In this document: piece after piece, positions 39,057 through 47,495 of the stretch
Numbering within the stretch: position 1 is the first letter of the stretch
How the letters are laid out: every line of letters begins with the position of its first letter
DNA from: Paenibacillus sp. FSL R10-2782
GTDB taxonomy: Bacteria > Bacillota > Bacilli > Paenibacillales > Paenibacillaceae
Assembly: GCF_038592985.1 (NCBI RefSeq)
Contig: NZ_CP151951.1
Coordinates: 2,037,001 to 2,101,000, forward strand
Length of the DNA stretch: 64,000 nt
Reading direction: 5' to 3'
Notes under the pieces: generated by a model
Databases searched by the model: none
Seen by the model: only the letters and a program-made list of their open reading frames with translations
What the model was told of the DNA's origin: nothing
Made by a program: the position numbers and the translations under genes

Positions 39057-39502
39057 TGCCTAGCGTCCGTCTGCTTCGTACTGTAGCTTTCGTGGTCTTC
39101 ATTTTATATACGGGACTGTTATTATACTGGATGTTTCTTGGTTTTGGACGTACAATACGACCGGGTTCTCCATATTCGTATAATATGGTTCCGTTGGATA
39201 CGATTGGGCGATATCTGAGGGCTGCGCAGTCGCTTTCTTTCCGGGTGTGGGGTGTCAATTTGCTCGGTAATATTGTTGTTTTCGTCCCGTTTGGCATCCT
39301 TCTGCCTATCATTTGGGTATCGTTACGCAGATTAGGTAGCTTGCTACTGACAGTGGTGGTCGCGCTGGTGATTCTTGAAGTGTCCCAAATGCTGCTCGGC
39401 GCAGGCACGATGGACGTGGATGATGTGATCCTGAATGTAACGGGTGTGCTTTTCGGCCGGGTTGTTTACGAGCTTCTACGAAAGAGGTTAGGGAATGAAT
39501 AA
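39056..39502 (+). CDS. VanZ family membrane protein
   Basis: A 148-residue protein with four hydrophobic segments. NMVPLDTIGRYL, VWGVNLLGNIVVFVPFGILLPII and ILEVSQMLLGAGTMDVDDVILNVTGVLFG are the VanZ signature. The first base of its ATG is the last base of the rpiA stop codon. Function of chromosomal VanZ proteins is not settled; they affect membrane or cell-wall targeting drugs in some cases. Confidence 0.9.
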   Translation: MPSVRLLRTVAFVVFILYTGLLLYWMFLGFGRTIRPGSPYSYNMVPLDTIGRYLRAAQSLSFRVWGVNLLGNIVVFVPFGILLPIIWVSLRRLGSLLLTVVVALVILEVSQMLLGAGTMDVDDVILNVTGVLFGRVVYELLRKRLGNE

Positions 39503-39504
39503 TG

Positions 39505-39556
39505 AAAGCCCTGCTCTCACGAACGGTGCTTCTGGTGCCGATTGGGGACGGGCTTT
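39505..39556 (+). terminator. Terminator of the rpiA-vanZ operon
   Basis: AAAGCCC (39505-39511) pairs with GGGCTTT (39550-39556), followed by TTTA, with additional inner pairing. Confidence 0.6.
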
Positions 39557-39621
39557 TTTACATAATAGACTGTAATTTTCACATCATACACCTTATGAAC
39601 AAAGGGATAAAACGGTTGAAC

Positions 39622-39663
39622 TTGACAAAAGTTTGCAATTAAGATATCTTTGAATAAAGATAT
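39622..39663 (+). promoter_or_regulatory. Promoter with embedded MarR operator
   Basis: TTGACA (39622-39627) and TATCTT (39645-39650) are 17 bases apart. A perfect inverted repeat, ATATCTTT (39644-39651) with AAAGATAT (39656-39663), overlaps the -10 box. A repressor bound here would block RNA polymerase; the MarR protein encoded immediately downstream is the obvious candidate. Confidence 0.68.
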
Positions 39664-39683
39664 GAGTAACGGAGGCTGTTAAT

Positions 39684-40142
39684 ATGTCAGTAAAACCAGA
39701 TGATCAGGACTTGGCGCTTAACTTGTTTGTTGTGCTGGCGCGCGCCTATAATTCGGTCACATCCCGCACGAATCGGGATATTCATAGTCATGGATTGAAC
39801 ACAACGGAATTTGGTGTACTTGATCTGTTATATTATCGTGGTTCACAGCCCTTGCAGAAAATTGGTGAAAAGGTGCTGATCTCCAGCGGAAATATTACGT
39901 ATGTCGTAGATAAACTTCAGAAAAAAAAGCTGCTTACCCGGCGTGCATCACAGGATGATCGTCGTGTGATTTATGCAGAACTGACTGACGAGGGACGTCA
40001 TTTCTTTGAGCAAATATTCCCACAGCATCATCGTGTCATCATGGAGACAGTAGACGGTTTATCCGTAGAAGAGAAAGAGCAGGTTATCCATTTGCTAAAA
40101 AAGCTGGGACTCTCGGCTGAAGGCCAGAAGAGTAACGACTAA
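39684..40142 (+). CDS. MarR family transcriptional regulator
   Basis: A 152-residue repressor with the recognition segment LQKIGEKVLISSGNITYVVDKLQKKKLLTRR and wing RASQDDRRVIYAELTDEGRHFF. CGGAGG precedes the ATG. The promoter carries an inverted repeat over the -10 box, so it is probably autoregulated. A strong terminator separates it from the MFS gene that follows. Confidence 0.9.
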   Translation: MSVKPDDQDLALNLFVVLARAYNSVTSRTNRDIHSHGLNTTEFGVLDLLYYRGSQPLQKIGEKVLISSGNITYVVDKLQKKKLLTRRASQDDRRVIYAELTDEGRHFFEQIFPQHHRVIMETVDGLSVEEKEQVIHLLKKLGLSAEGQKSND

Positions 40143-40177
40143 TAAGCTGCAAAAATCCACGTTAAATAGGCTTGTAG

Positions 40178-40205
40178 ATAAAATACCGGTTGTCCGGTAT
40201 TTTAT
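40178..40205 (+). terminator. Rho-independent terminator after marR-type gene
   Basis: ATAAAATACCGG (40178-40189) and CCGGTATTTTAT (40194-40205) are perfect complements around a 4-base loop, followed by TTTTTT. Confidence 0.88.
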
Positions 40206-40233
40206 TTTTTTGTTGCAATTTTGGGCAACGGGG

Positions 40234-40262
40234 TTAATGTAGAGGCGGAAATCAGGTATAAT
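40234..40262 (+). promoter_or_regulatory. Promoter upstream of the MFS leader
   Basis: A consensus -10 TATAAT (40257-40262) with a weak -35 (TTAATG, 40234-40239) at 17 bases. Transcription from here would run about 115 bases before the MFS start and meet the stem-loop at 40308. Confidence 0.45.
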
Positions 40263-40307
40263 TGACGAATAGTCACCATCAGTAATCGTTGGAATTATCC
40301 CTGTTAG

Positions 40308-40346
40308 ACTTGCACACAGATGGAAGAGCTGGGTGCAAGTTTTTTT
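40308..40346 (+). terminator. Terminator in the leader of an MFS gene (possible attenuator)
   Basis: ACTTGCAC (40308-40315) pairs with GTGCAAGT (40333-40340), followed by a run of T. It lies between the TATAAT promoter and the MFS start, where it would stop transcription unless read through. Confidence 0.6.
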
Positions 40347-40384
40347 CTGGAGACAGGGCAGAGAAGGAGACATAGATAACAGAT

Positions 40385-41626
40385 ATGAAGGAACAGCTTC
40401 GTTCGATTCACCCACTGGCCTGGACGATTATTGTGGGTACCATATTTGGTCGGATGGCGACATCCATGAGTATCCCGTTTTTGTCTATTTATTTGACTAC
40501 CCGGTTGGGGGTATCCCCTTTCCATACAGGGATGATCGTATCCGTCAGTTCATTAGTTGGCATTTTTGCCAGCTTTTATGGCGGCTACATTTCCGATCGG
40601 ATCGGACGGCGTAAAGTGATGCTGGTGTCCATCGCCAGTTGGGCGCTTGTATTCGTGGCTTTTGCGCTAGCTGAAGCGGCCTGGGCCTTTTTTGTCATCA
40701 ATGCTCTGAATGGTCTGTGCAGATCCTTGTTCGAGCCAACCTCGCGGGCGCTGTTATCAGATGTAACCCCCAAGGAAAAAAGATTGCTCATCTACAATAT
40801 GAGATATGCGGCGATTAATGTAGGTGTAGTGGCAGGGCCGTTGCTTGGTTTGATGTTAGGATCGGCATCCTCGGGTACACCGTTTATGGTAGCGGCTGGT
40901 GTGTATGCGCTGTACGGGGTGTTGCTGTTGATCCAATTTGCTCGGTATGCATCGGATCTTCGTACAGGGACAACGGCGGGAGAGGCTCCACTACGGATGG
41001 GTGAGGCGTTCCGTACAGCCAGCCGTGATCCGGTGTTTATGCCGATTTTGCTGGGGACGGTATTTTGCGTCATGGGTTATGCTCATTCCAATTCCACGAT
41101 GCCTCAATTCTTGTCCTTATCCTTCGAGGAAGGAACCCGGTGGTTTACATATATGCTTACAGTCAACGCGGTGTGTGTATTGGCTTTTCAATATCCGCTG
41201 GTACGGCTGGCAAGCCGTTTTTCCCCGGTGAATTCCTTGATTGCCGGAAATATATGTATTGCGGTCAGCCTATTGCTGTGCGGTATGTTACATTCGGGCT
41301 GGTTGTTTATACTGGATATGGTGCTGTTTACAGTGGGCGAAGTGCTATTGTTCACGATGCTGGACGTACTGATTGACCAAATTGCAGATGCTCAATATAA
41401 AGGGACCTATTTCGGTACGATTGGCTTTAATAATCTGGGTAGCGTGCTTGCTCCTTTGTTTGGTGGCTGGCTGCTGGATACTTATGGCCAAACAGCGCCG
41501 CTTGCCGTTTTTGTTCCGGTTGCGCTGTCGGTTGTGATGGGCATTCCTTTCCTGCTGGTCGCACGTCGTCGCTTGGCGCAGCGTACAGCCCGGATTGCAG
41601 CTCAAGGAGGGCAGCCCGTGCAGTAA
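40385..41626 (+). CDS. MFS transporter (drug resistance type)
   Basis: A 413-residue major facilitator with 12 membrane segments. GGYISDRIGRRKVMLVSI is motif A; LYLTTRLGVSPFHTGMI-like first helices and AINVGVVAGPLLGLMLGSA as motif C suggest an antiporter. The MDR-type MarR gene upstream is on the same strand but is separated by a terminator, a promoter and a possible attenuator. The nucleotidyltransferase gene follows 32 bases later. Confidence 0.86.
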   Translation: MKEQLRSIHPLAWTIIVGTIFGRMATSMSIPFLSIYLTTRLGVSPFHTGMIVSVSSLVGIFASFYGGYISDRIGRRKVMLVSIASWALVFVAFALAEAAWAFFVINALNGLCRSLFEPTSRALLSDVTPKEKRLLIYNMRYAAINVGVVAGPLLGLMLGSASSGTPFMVAAGVYALYGVLLLIQFARYASDLRTGTTAGEAPLRMGEAFRTASRDPVFMPILLGTVFCVMGYAHSNSTMPQFLSLSFEEGTRWFTYMLTVNAVCVLAFQYPLVRLASRFSPVNSLIAGNICIAVSLLLCGMLHSGWLFILDMVLFTVGEVLLFTMLDVLIDQIADAQYKGTYFGTIGFNNLGSVLAPLFGGWLLDTYGQTAPLAVFVPVALSVVMGIPFLLVARRRLAQRTARIAAQGGQPVQ

Positions 41627-41658
41627 CCGTCATCATAAAAAAGGGAGCTGAGTGCAGG

Positions 41659-42213
41659 ATGAAGTCGGAAGAGGATGTGCTACGAATCATACAATATATG
41701 AATGATCCGCAGGTGCTGGAAGACCTGCGTTATGTGCGAGATCTGAGGCTGCCGCAAGGGTGTATTGCCGCAGGCTATGTACGTAATCGGGTGTGGGACA
41801 AGCTGCATGGATATACAACTCCTACACCTTTGAATGATATAGATGTTATTTATTTTGACCCTAAAAATACGCTGGAGGAACGGGACGAGCATCTTGAGCT
41901 GTCCTTGAACCGCAAGCAGGCGGGACGCAACTGGTCTGTCAAAAATCAGGCGAGGATGCATCTTCGCAACGGGACAGCTCCTTATGCTTCGGTAGAGGAT
42001 GCGATGAGCCGCTGGCCGGAAACGGCTACGGCAGTAGCGATTAGATTGAATGACGAGGATCAAATGGAGGTCGTTTGTCCGCATGGATTAAAGGATCTGC
42101 TGGATATGCGGGTACGCCAAAGCCCATTGTTCCGCCATACGACGGCCTTTCGTCAGCGTGTATTTGAGAAGCAGTGGCTGGATAACTGGCCGTTGCTTAT
42201 GTTGGAGAACTAG
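41659..42213 (+). CDS. Nucleotidyltransferase family protein (PF06042 type)
   Basis: A 184-residue protein. LPQGCIAAGYVRNRVWDKLHGY followed by LNDIDVIYFDP is the Gxx…DxD pattern of this minimal nucleotidyltransferase family; RWPETATAVAIRL and the VVCPHGLKDLLDMRV segment are also family-typical. Biological substrate unknown. It lies 32 bases after the MFS gene and 42 before a GNAT gene, probably in one operon. Confidence 0.85.
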   Translation: MKSEEDVLRIIQYMNDPQVLEDLRYVRDLRLPQGCIAAGYVRNRVWDKLHGYTTPTPLNDIDVIYFDPKNTLEERDEHLELSLNRKQAGRNWSVKNQARMHLRNGTAPYASVEDAMSRWPETATAVAIRLNDEDQMEVVCPHGLKDLLDMRVRQSPLFRHTTAFRQRVFEKQWLDNWPLLMLEN

Positions 42214-42255
42214 AACGTAATCCCAATTTCAGGATATAAGGAGAGACGACGAACG

Positions 42256-42678
42256 ATGTTTAAAAATATAAAAACAGATTCAGATCGTGAGGAGGTTCTG
42301 GAGCTGCTAACCTACGCCGTGCTGGATCACCCTGAACGCGGAGAAGCAGCTTTACGTACCTATCAAACCTCGGATGACTGGAAGCTGTTCGGTGTAGAAG
42401 ATGAAGGACTTATTGTAGGTATTGTCGGATTTGAGGAGCAGGAGGATGAAACCATCGTAATCCGTCATCTGGCTGTGTTGCCTGAAAACCGTCATAGAGG
42501 ATATGCCAGAGGTATGCTGCTGACGCTCATTCAGGAACGTAATCCGAAACGGCTTACTGTGGACACCGATGCGGAAGGGGCAGACTTCTTTCGCAACGTA
42601 GGCTTTGCTGTATACGGATCGGAGGACTTGTCCGAGGATGGGCAATTTCATTGTGTGTATGAAATGGACGAAGAATAA
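42256..42678 (+). CDS. GNAT family N-acetyltransferase
   Basis: A 140-residue acetyltransferase. IVIRHLAVLPENRHRGYARGMLLTLI carries the acetyl-CoA loop; ADFFRNVGFAVYGSEDL is the last conserved stretch. The N-terminal part is short, as in small GNATs. AAGGAGAG precedes the ATG. Substrate unknown. Confidence 0.86.
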   Translation: MFKNIKTDSDREEVLELLTYAVLDHPERGEAALRTYQTSDDWKLFGVEDEGLIVGIVGFEEQEDETIVIRHLAVLPENRHRGYARGMLLTLIQERNPKRLTVDTDAEGADFFRNVGFAVYGSEDLSEDGQFHCVYEMDEE

Positions 42679-42804
42679 GCGAATCTCCGGGTCCTGCGTC
42701 TCTTTTTTTACATAAGATATGATATGTCGGGAATTGACATTATTCTCATGTAAAAGTTGATGTGCCTTTGGTTCCAAAGGCATTAGCGGGGGAGTTGGGT
42801 TCTA

Positions 42805-43443
42805 ATGGGTTACCACTATACGGCTATAGGAGATTCATTAACGACAGGTGCCGGGACGCTGCTGACTGGCGGATTTGTGCCTATCTATCGACGAATGGCG
42901 GAAGCACGTCTTCGTACTCCAGTCAGTTACGAGAATTTGGGAATCAACGGACTGACATCGCAGGAACTGCTGTCTTTGATCCGCAACAATCCGCTCTTTC
43001 GGTCGGCGTTGAACGCGGCTGAACTCATAACGGTGACGATCGGCGGGAATGATCTGCGTCCATACGTCAGCGCCCTTGCTGGAGGCTCCGGTTCGTCTGC
43101 ATCGTCCATTCCGCAAGCGGTGAACCGCACAAAAGAACATGTACGCCAAATCGTACATGCCCTGTATCAGATAAAATCCGGCCAGCGTGAGCCATTTATC
43201 ATTCGAATGGTGGGGTTGTATAATCCTTTGCCGGGCGTGCGGGAGGCGGGGATATATGTACGCCAATATAACTCATTTCTCGCTACGCTGGGCGGTCCAA
43301 ATTACCGGGTGGCGAACATTTACCCTGCGTTTGAGGGCAACGAACGGGAGCTGCTCTCGCTGGATCGGGTGCATCCGAACAGTCGCGGCTATCGCGTCAT
43401 TGCGGAGGAGCTGAATCGGCTTGGATATTCGCCATTACGGTGA
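42805..43443 (+). CDS. SGNH/GDSL family hydrolase
   Basis: A 212-residue esterase or lipase-like enzyme. The four blocks are visible: YTAIGDSLTTGAG with the catalytic Ser, ENLGINGLTSQEL with Gly, VTIGGNDLRPYVS with Asn, and LDRVHPNSRGYRVIAEEL with the Asp-x-x-His pair. There is no signal peptide. GGGGGAG lies before the ATG. Related Bacillus proteins include spore-associated esterases; the substrate is not predictable. Confidence 0.9.
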   Translation: MGYHYTAIGDSLTTGAGTLLTGGFVPIYRRMAEARLRTPVSYENLGINGLTSQELLSLIRNNPLFRSALNAAELITVTIGGNDLRPYVSALAGGSGSSASSIPQAVNRTKEHVRQIVHALYQIKSGQREPFIIRMVGLYNPLPGVREAGIYVRQYNSFLATLGGPNYRVANIYPAFEGNERELLSLDRVHPNSRGYRVIAEELNRLGYSPLR

Positions 43444-43468
43444 GCGTAGAAGGAATTTGCAACAGAAG

Positions 43469-43514
43469 AAAGAGGTCCATCATGGCTGTGTATCTGACCA
43501 TAGTGGACCTCTTT
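43469..43514. terminator. Bidirectional terminator between the SGNH and TetR genes
   Basis: AAAGAGGTCCA (43469-43479) and TGGACCTCTTT (43504-43514) are perfect complements. Confidence 0.82.
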
Positions 43515-43536
43515 ATCTTTAGCTGAATTGAACCTT

Positions 43537-44418
43537 TTAAACTTCCAAAATAGCTTTCAGCTTGGTACAGTCTTCCTGTAACTCGGGTAGCTGCTCCAAA
43601 AAAAGGAGGAGTGCTTTAACGTGGGCAGTTTCCACGTTTTGTTCCGAAAGCTCCCCCTGTAGCCTGCTTAGTATTTGCATATGTTCATTCTGGATTGCTT
43701 CATCTAATTCGATTTGTTTCAAGACTGCGTCCATATGTTGAAGCACATGGGCGATTTGTCTTCCTTTGGTCCAGATTTGATCAGAATCTTCATGGAATCC
43801 GGAATCGCGGCCCCACATGATTTGATGTTGAACATCAGGGCTCAGCATACTTTGTGCCAGCATATCCGTAATGCTGACGATAAATTCAGCCAGTGTTTGA
43901 TGTTCCGTCCAGGACAGCTCTGAATCGCTCATTCGGAAGGAATTGATAATAATGCTTTTGACGACAAACCCAATATCGTACGCATAGTCATTTATGGACT
44001 CTCCATAAGCATCAATTAAGAAATCAACCATCACGTTAGATAAATGGTGTTCAACACGGTCAATAGCTTGTGCGATTTTTTCTTCCTTGGAACCGATTAA
44101 AGGGACGGAGTATACCAGCAAATGAACTTTATTCTTATAAATCCGGCCCAGCGCAATCAAATTCAGTTGTCTCAACTTTTCACGGGAAGGTAGCTGGTGC
44201 TTCAAATAAAGTTCTTTAATATCTGCATCAAGAAGTTTTTCAATCAGGACGATTGTCCCCAGCAGCAACTCTTCTTTACTTTGAAAGTATTTATAAAAGG
44301 AAGCCTTCACCATCCCGCTTTCGCGGGCAATCTCATCGACCGAGGTGGCATCGTATCCCTTTTCTGAAAACAGGGAAAGGGCGGCATATATAATATCATC
44401 GCTCGTTATTTTTTTCAT
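43537..44418 (-). CDS. TetR/AcrR family regulator at the end of an RND operon
   Basis: A 293-residue regulator, unusually long for TetR (about 200). HTH: YAALSLFSEKGYDATSVDEIARESGMVKASFYKYFQSKEELL. The ligand-binding part is extended by a C-terminal region of about 90 Gln/Glu/Leu-rich residues that looks helical. Its start overlaps the RND permease stop by 4 bases, so it is the last gene of the three-gene operon and probably represses it. Confidence 0.88.
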   Translation of the reverse strand: MKKITSDDIIYAALSLFSEKGYDATSVDEIARESGMVKASFYKYFQSKEELLLGTIVLIEKLLDADIKELYLKHQLPSREKLRQLNLIALGRIYKNKVHLLVYSVPLIGSKEEKIAQAIDRVEHHLSNVMVDFLIDAYGESINDYAYDIGFVVKSIIINSFRMSDSELSWTEHQTLAEFIVSITDMLAQSMLSPDVQHQIMWGRDSGFHEDSDQIWTKGRQIAHVLQHMDAVLKQIELDEAIQNEHMQILSRLQGELSEQNVETAHVKALLLFLEQLPELQEDCTKLKAILEV

Positions 44419-47400
44419 TGTACCCCCAATTTTTTGCTCTGTCTTTTTAATTTCCAGCGGGCAATAACCATATACAGGGACGGAACCACAAACATCGTAA
44501 GAATGGTCGAGTACATCAATCCAAACATAATGGTATACGCCAGAGGTCTAAACATAAGTTCCCCAATTAGAGCAATCGGTATCAGACCGACAATGGCTGT
44601 CAGCGAAGTAAGCAGTATGGGGCGGAAGCGCGCTTTGGTCGCTGCAATAATCGCCTCTTTCAGTTCGATCTCTTCGCGTCTTGCATCCTCTATAAACTCG
44701 ATCAGCACAATACCGTTCCGTACGACAATACCTGCCAAGGTCATCAATCCCAGCACCCCCATAAAAGTGACCGGTGTGTTCAGAATGAACAAGCCGAGGA
44801 ATCCACCCGCAGCCGCCATATACACGGTAGTCAAGATGATAAGTGGGGTTGAGAACGAATAAAATTGCAAAAAGATCAGCATGAAGATTAATAGTATGAC
44901 GACAACATATAACCATCCTATTTCTGATAAAATGTCATCTTGTCCTGAAATCTCGCCGCCAATTTCCCAAGTGTAGCCTGGAGGAAATTTAATGTCCTGC
45001 AATTTAAGCTTGACATCCTTCATGACTTCGGAAGCTGTACGCCCGTGAACTTCAGCTTCAACAGTAATCGAACGCTTTAAATTATAATGGTTAATTTTTT
45101 GTGTTGCAAAGGATGGCTTCAACTCAGCCAATTGAGATAAAGGGATCTGAACACCATTGGCATTGGTCACATTCAATTGCTGAAACAAAATTTCAGGATT
45201 TTGATCGGTTTGGCTTAGCTTCAGCTTAATATTTATCAAATCTTTCCCCGTATCAAATCGGCTAAAGCTCACGCCATTACCCATTAACAAGAGTGTACGT
45301 GTCAGATCATTATTGCTAATCTGATATTGATCCATCGCTTGTTTATTGATTTGGAAATCCAGCGTATAGCCTTCATTTTCCATATTGTCTTGTATGTCCT
45401 GTGTTCCTCTGGTAGCCATAATGCCTTCTTTTAACTGCTGTGACAACGAACGCAACTGATCTACATCATTGCCTAAAATCCGAATGGAGATCGGCTTACC
45501 GAGAGGCACCCCCACTTTGGCTATTTTCAAGGAAATGGATTGACCCTGATAACGATCCTTTAAGATGGAGGGCCATTTGTCTGCCATTTCATCGGGATCA
45601 AATGCACCTTCTTCCCCAACAATAGCAATCTGCCCCACGGTTGTGCCTGTTTTGGCGTCAGCGGTCATATCTTGAAACAACGGGGGGGCGTCGCCGCCAG
45701 CCGCATAACTGATCGTTTCCACATGAGGCTGCTGCTTCACCCATTTGGCAATATCCTCGGTGACCCGCTTGGTTTCTTCTATAGAAGTACCTATAGGCAT
45801 ACGCACATTAATGCTTAATTCCGGATCGTTGGTTCTGGGGAACAGGTCGATCGGAATCAGAGCAAGTACACCGTACAGCGTGGTACTAATCAATAATCCT
45901 AATGAAGCATACAATGCAGGTCGCTTGATGACTTTGGGAATCAGCTCACTGACATATACGTTACGAAGAGCATCAATTTGTTTGCCCAGCAGTCCCGGCG
46001 GCTTCATGGTGGAGTTGGGCGTTTTTTGACTTCGTTGTCCATACCATTCTCTAAAGATTGGGATGACGGTAAAGGACATGAGCATGGAAGCCAATAACGT
46101 AAAGATAACAGCAAACGGTAATGGTTTTATAAGGGAGCCTGCATCGCCTGATAAAAAGAACAGCGGGGCAAAGGAGGCTACAGTTGCCAGAGTTGCGGTC
46201 AAAATGGAAATGGAAACTTCTTTTGTTCCATTTAATGCAGCTATCTTGGGACTCTCACCCAAGGTCATCATCCTGCGCTCAATATTATCATTAACCACCA
46301 CAGCATCATCGACTAGAATCCCCATTACAATAATTAAGCCAATGACCGTAACCTGATTCAATGTTATTCCGAGCATAGGGAGAATAATGAGACCTATGGC
46401 GATTGAAATAGGAATAGCCAGTGCCACAAAAGAGGATGTAATCAGATTCAAGCCCAATGTACATACGATCACAACCGCCGCAATGGCAAACAGCAATTCA
46501 CGGGTCAAGCCATGAAAAATATGATCAATCCGCTCGGTCTGTGAAAATAACGTATTCAGTTGAAACGTATTAGGCAGATCTGGTTTTAACAACTGCATCT
46601 CTTTATTTACTTTGCTATAAATCGTGTCTACGTCAGAGCCGGTATTACCGTTAATCGTCAGTGTAATAGCTGGTTTACCGTTAAAAAAGGCCATATAGCT
46701 GCTGGTGTTATGTGTAAGCAATATGGTGCCCACATCACTGAGATACACAGGAGCGCCGCTGTCCGTTCTGGAAATAATGACTTTACTCAAATCCTGAGCA
46801 TTCTTGGACTGCGTTACATTCATTCGGTACGTACGTTCATTGTAATCCAGATTGCCTATCGGATATTGCTCATTTTCCTTCTGCACTGCACTCATGAGCT
46901 GTTCCCAACTGATATGGTACTGCTGTAGCTTTTGAGCATCAATCTGAATCTGAACCTCTTGATCGGGTAATCCCTTAATTGTTACTTCCGATACACCGGG
47001 AATGGTTTTTAATTGATCCTTCCACGATTTCACCATATCATTTAGTTCATACAATTGCTCTATAGAGTCCCCCGTGATGGCGTAGGAATGGATAAATACT
47101 TTATTCAAATCATCGTTAACGACAGGCTTTTGAGCATCTGTGGGCAGAGAAGACTGGGCATCGTTTATTTTTTTGCGTAATGTATCCCAGGCTTCCTTAG
47201 CATTGGCATTGCCTTTGGTCTCAATGATAATCGTCGAAAGTCCATTTTCAGATGTAGAAGAAATCTTTTTAATATGATTGATTTCTTTCATTTTTTGTTC
47301 CAAAGGCTTCGTGACCGTTTGTTCTACCTTTTGGGGTGTAGCTCCAGGGTAGAGGGTCGTGACCACAGCGGTTTTCTTGATAATATCCGGCGTTTCCTGC

Positions 47401-47495
47401 CGGGGAAGTTGAGAGACACTATACAGCCCGGCAACAATCACCATGATAAAAATGAAGAGGGTCAGTTTTTTCTTTCGGATAAAATATGCAATCAT
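44415..47495 (-). CDS. RND efflux permease (SwrC/AcrB-like)
   Basis: A 1026-residue inner-membrane permease. First membrane segment at residues 9-29, two large extracytoplasmic loops, and the central GILVDDAVVVNDNIERRM segment, which carries the paired Asp of the proton relay; AAGGFLGLFILNTPVTFMGVLGLMTLAGIVVRNGIVLIEFIEDARREE is the second half's equivalent. It resembles Bacillus SwrC (surfactin export/self-resistance). It overlaps the adaptor gene by 4 bases upstream and the TetR gene by 4 downstream. Confidence 0.93.
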   Translation of the reverse strand: MIAYFIRKKKLTLFIFIMVIVAGLYSVSQLPRQETPDIIKKTAVVTTLYPGATPQKVEQTVTKPLEQKMKEINHIKKISSTSENGLSTIIIETKGNANAKEAWDTLRKKINDAQSSLPTDAQKPVVNDDLNKVFIHSYAITGDSIEQLYELNDMVKSWKDQLKTIPGVSEVTIKGLPDQEVQIQIDAQKLQQYHISWEQLMSAVQKENEQYPIGNLDYNERTYRMNVTQSKNAQDLSKVIISRTDSGAPVYLSDVGTILLTHNTSSYMAFFNGKPAITLTINGNTGSDVDTIYSKVNKEMQLLKPDLPNTFQLNTLFSQTERIDHIFHGLTRELLFAIAAVVIVCTLGLNLITSSFVALAIPISIAIGLIILPMLGITLNQVTVIGLIIVMGILVDDAVVVNDNIERRMMTLGESPKIAALNGTKEVSISILTATLATVASFAPLFFLSGDAGSLIKPLPFAVIFTLLASMLMSFTVIPIFREWYGQRSQKTPNSTMKPPGLLGKQIDALRNVYVSELIPKVIKRPALYASLGLLISTTLYGVLALIPIDLFPRTNDPELSINVRMPIGTSIEETKRVTEDIAKWVKQQPHVETISYAAGGDAPPLFQDMTADAKTGTTVGQIAIVGEEGAFDPDEMADKWPSILKDRYQGQSISLKIAKVGVPLGKPISIRILGNDVDQLRSLSQQLKEGIMATRGTQDIQDNMENEGYTLDFQINKQAMDQYQISNNDLTRTLLLMGNGVSFSRFDTGKDLINIKLKLSQTDQNPEILFQQLNVTNANGVQIPLSQLAELKPSFATQKINHYNLKRSITVEAEVHGRTASEVMKDVKLKLQDIKFPPGYTWEIGGEISGQDDILSEIGWLYVVVILLIFMLIFLQFYSFSTPLIILTTVYMAAAGGFLGLFILNTPVTFMGVLGLMTLAGIVVRNGIVLIEFIEDARREEIELKEAIIAATKARFRPILLTSLTAIVGLIPIALIGELMFRPLAYTIMFGLMYSTILTMFVVPSLYMVIARWKLKRQSKKLGVQ

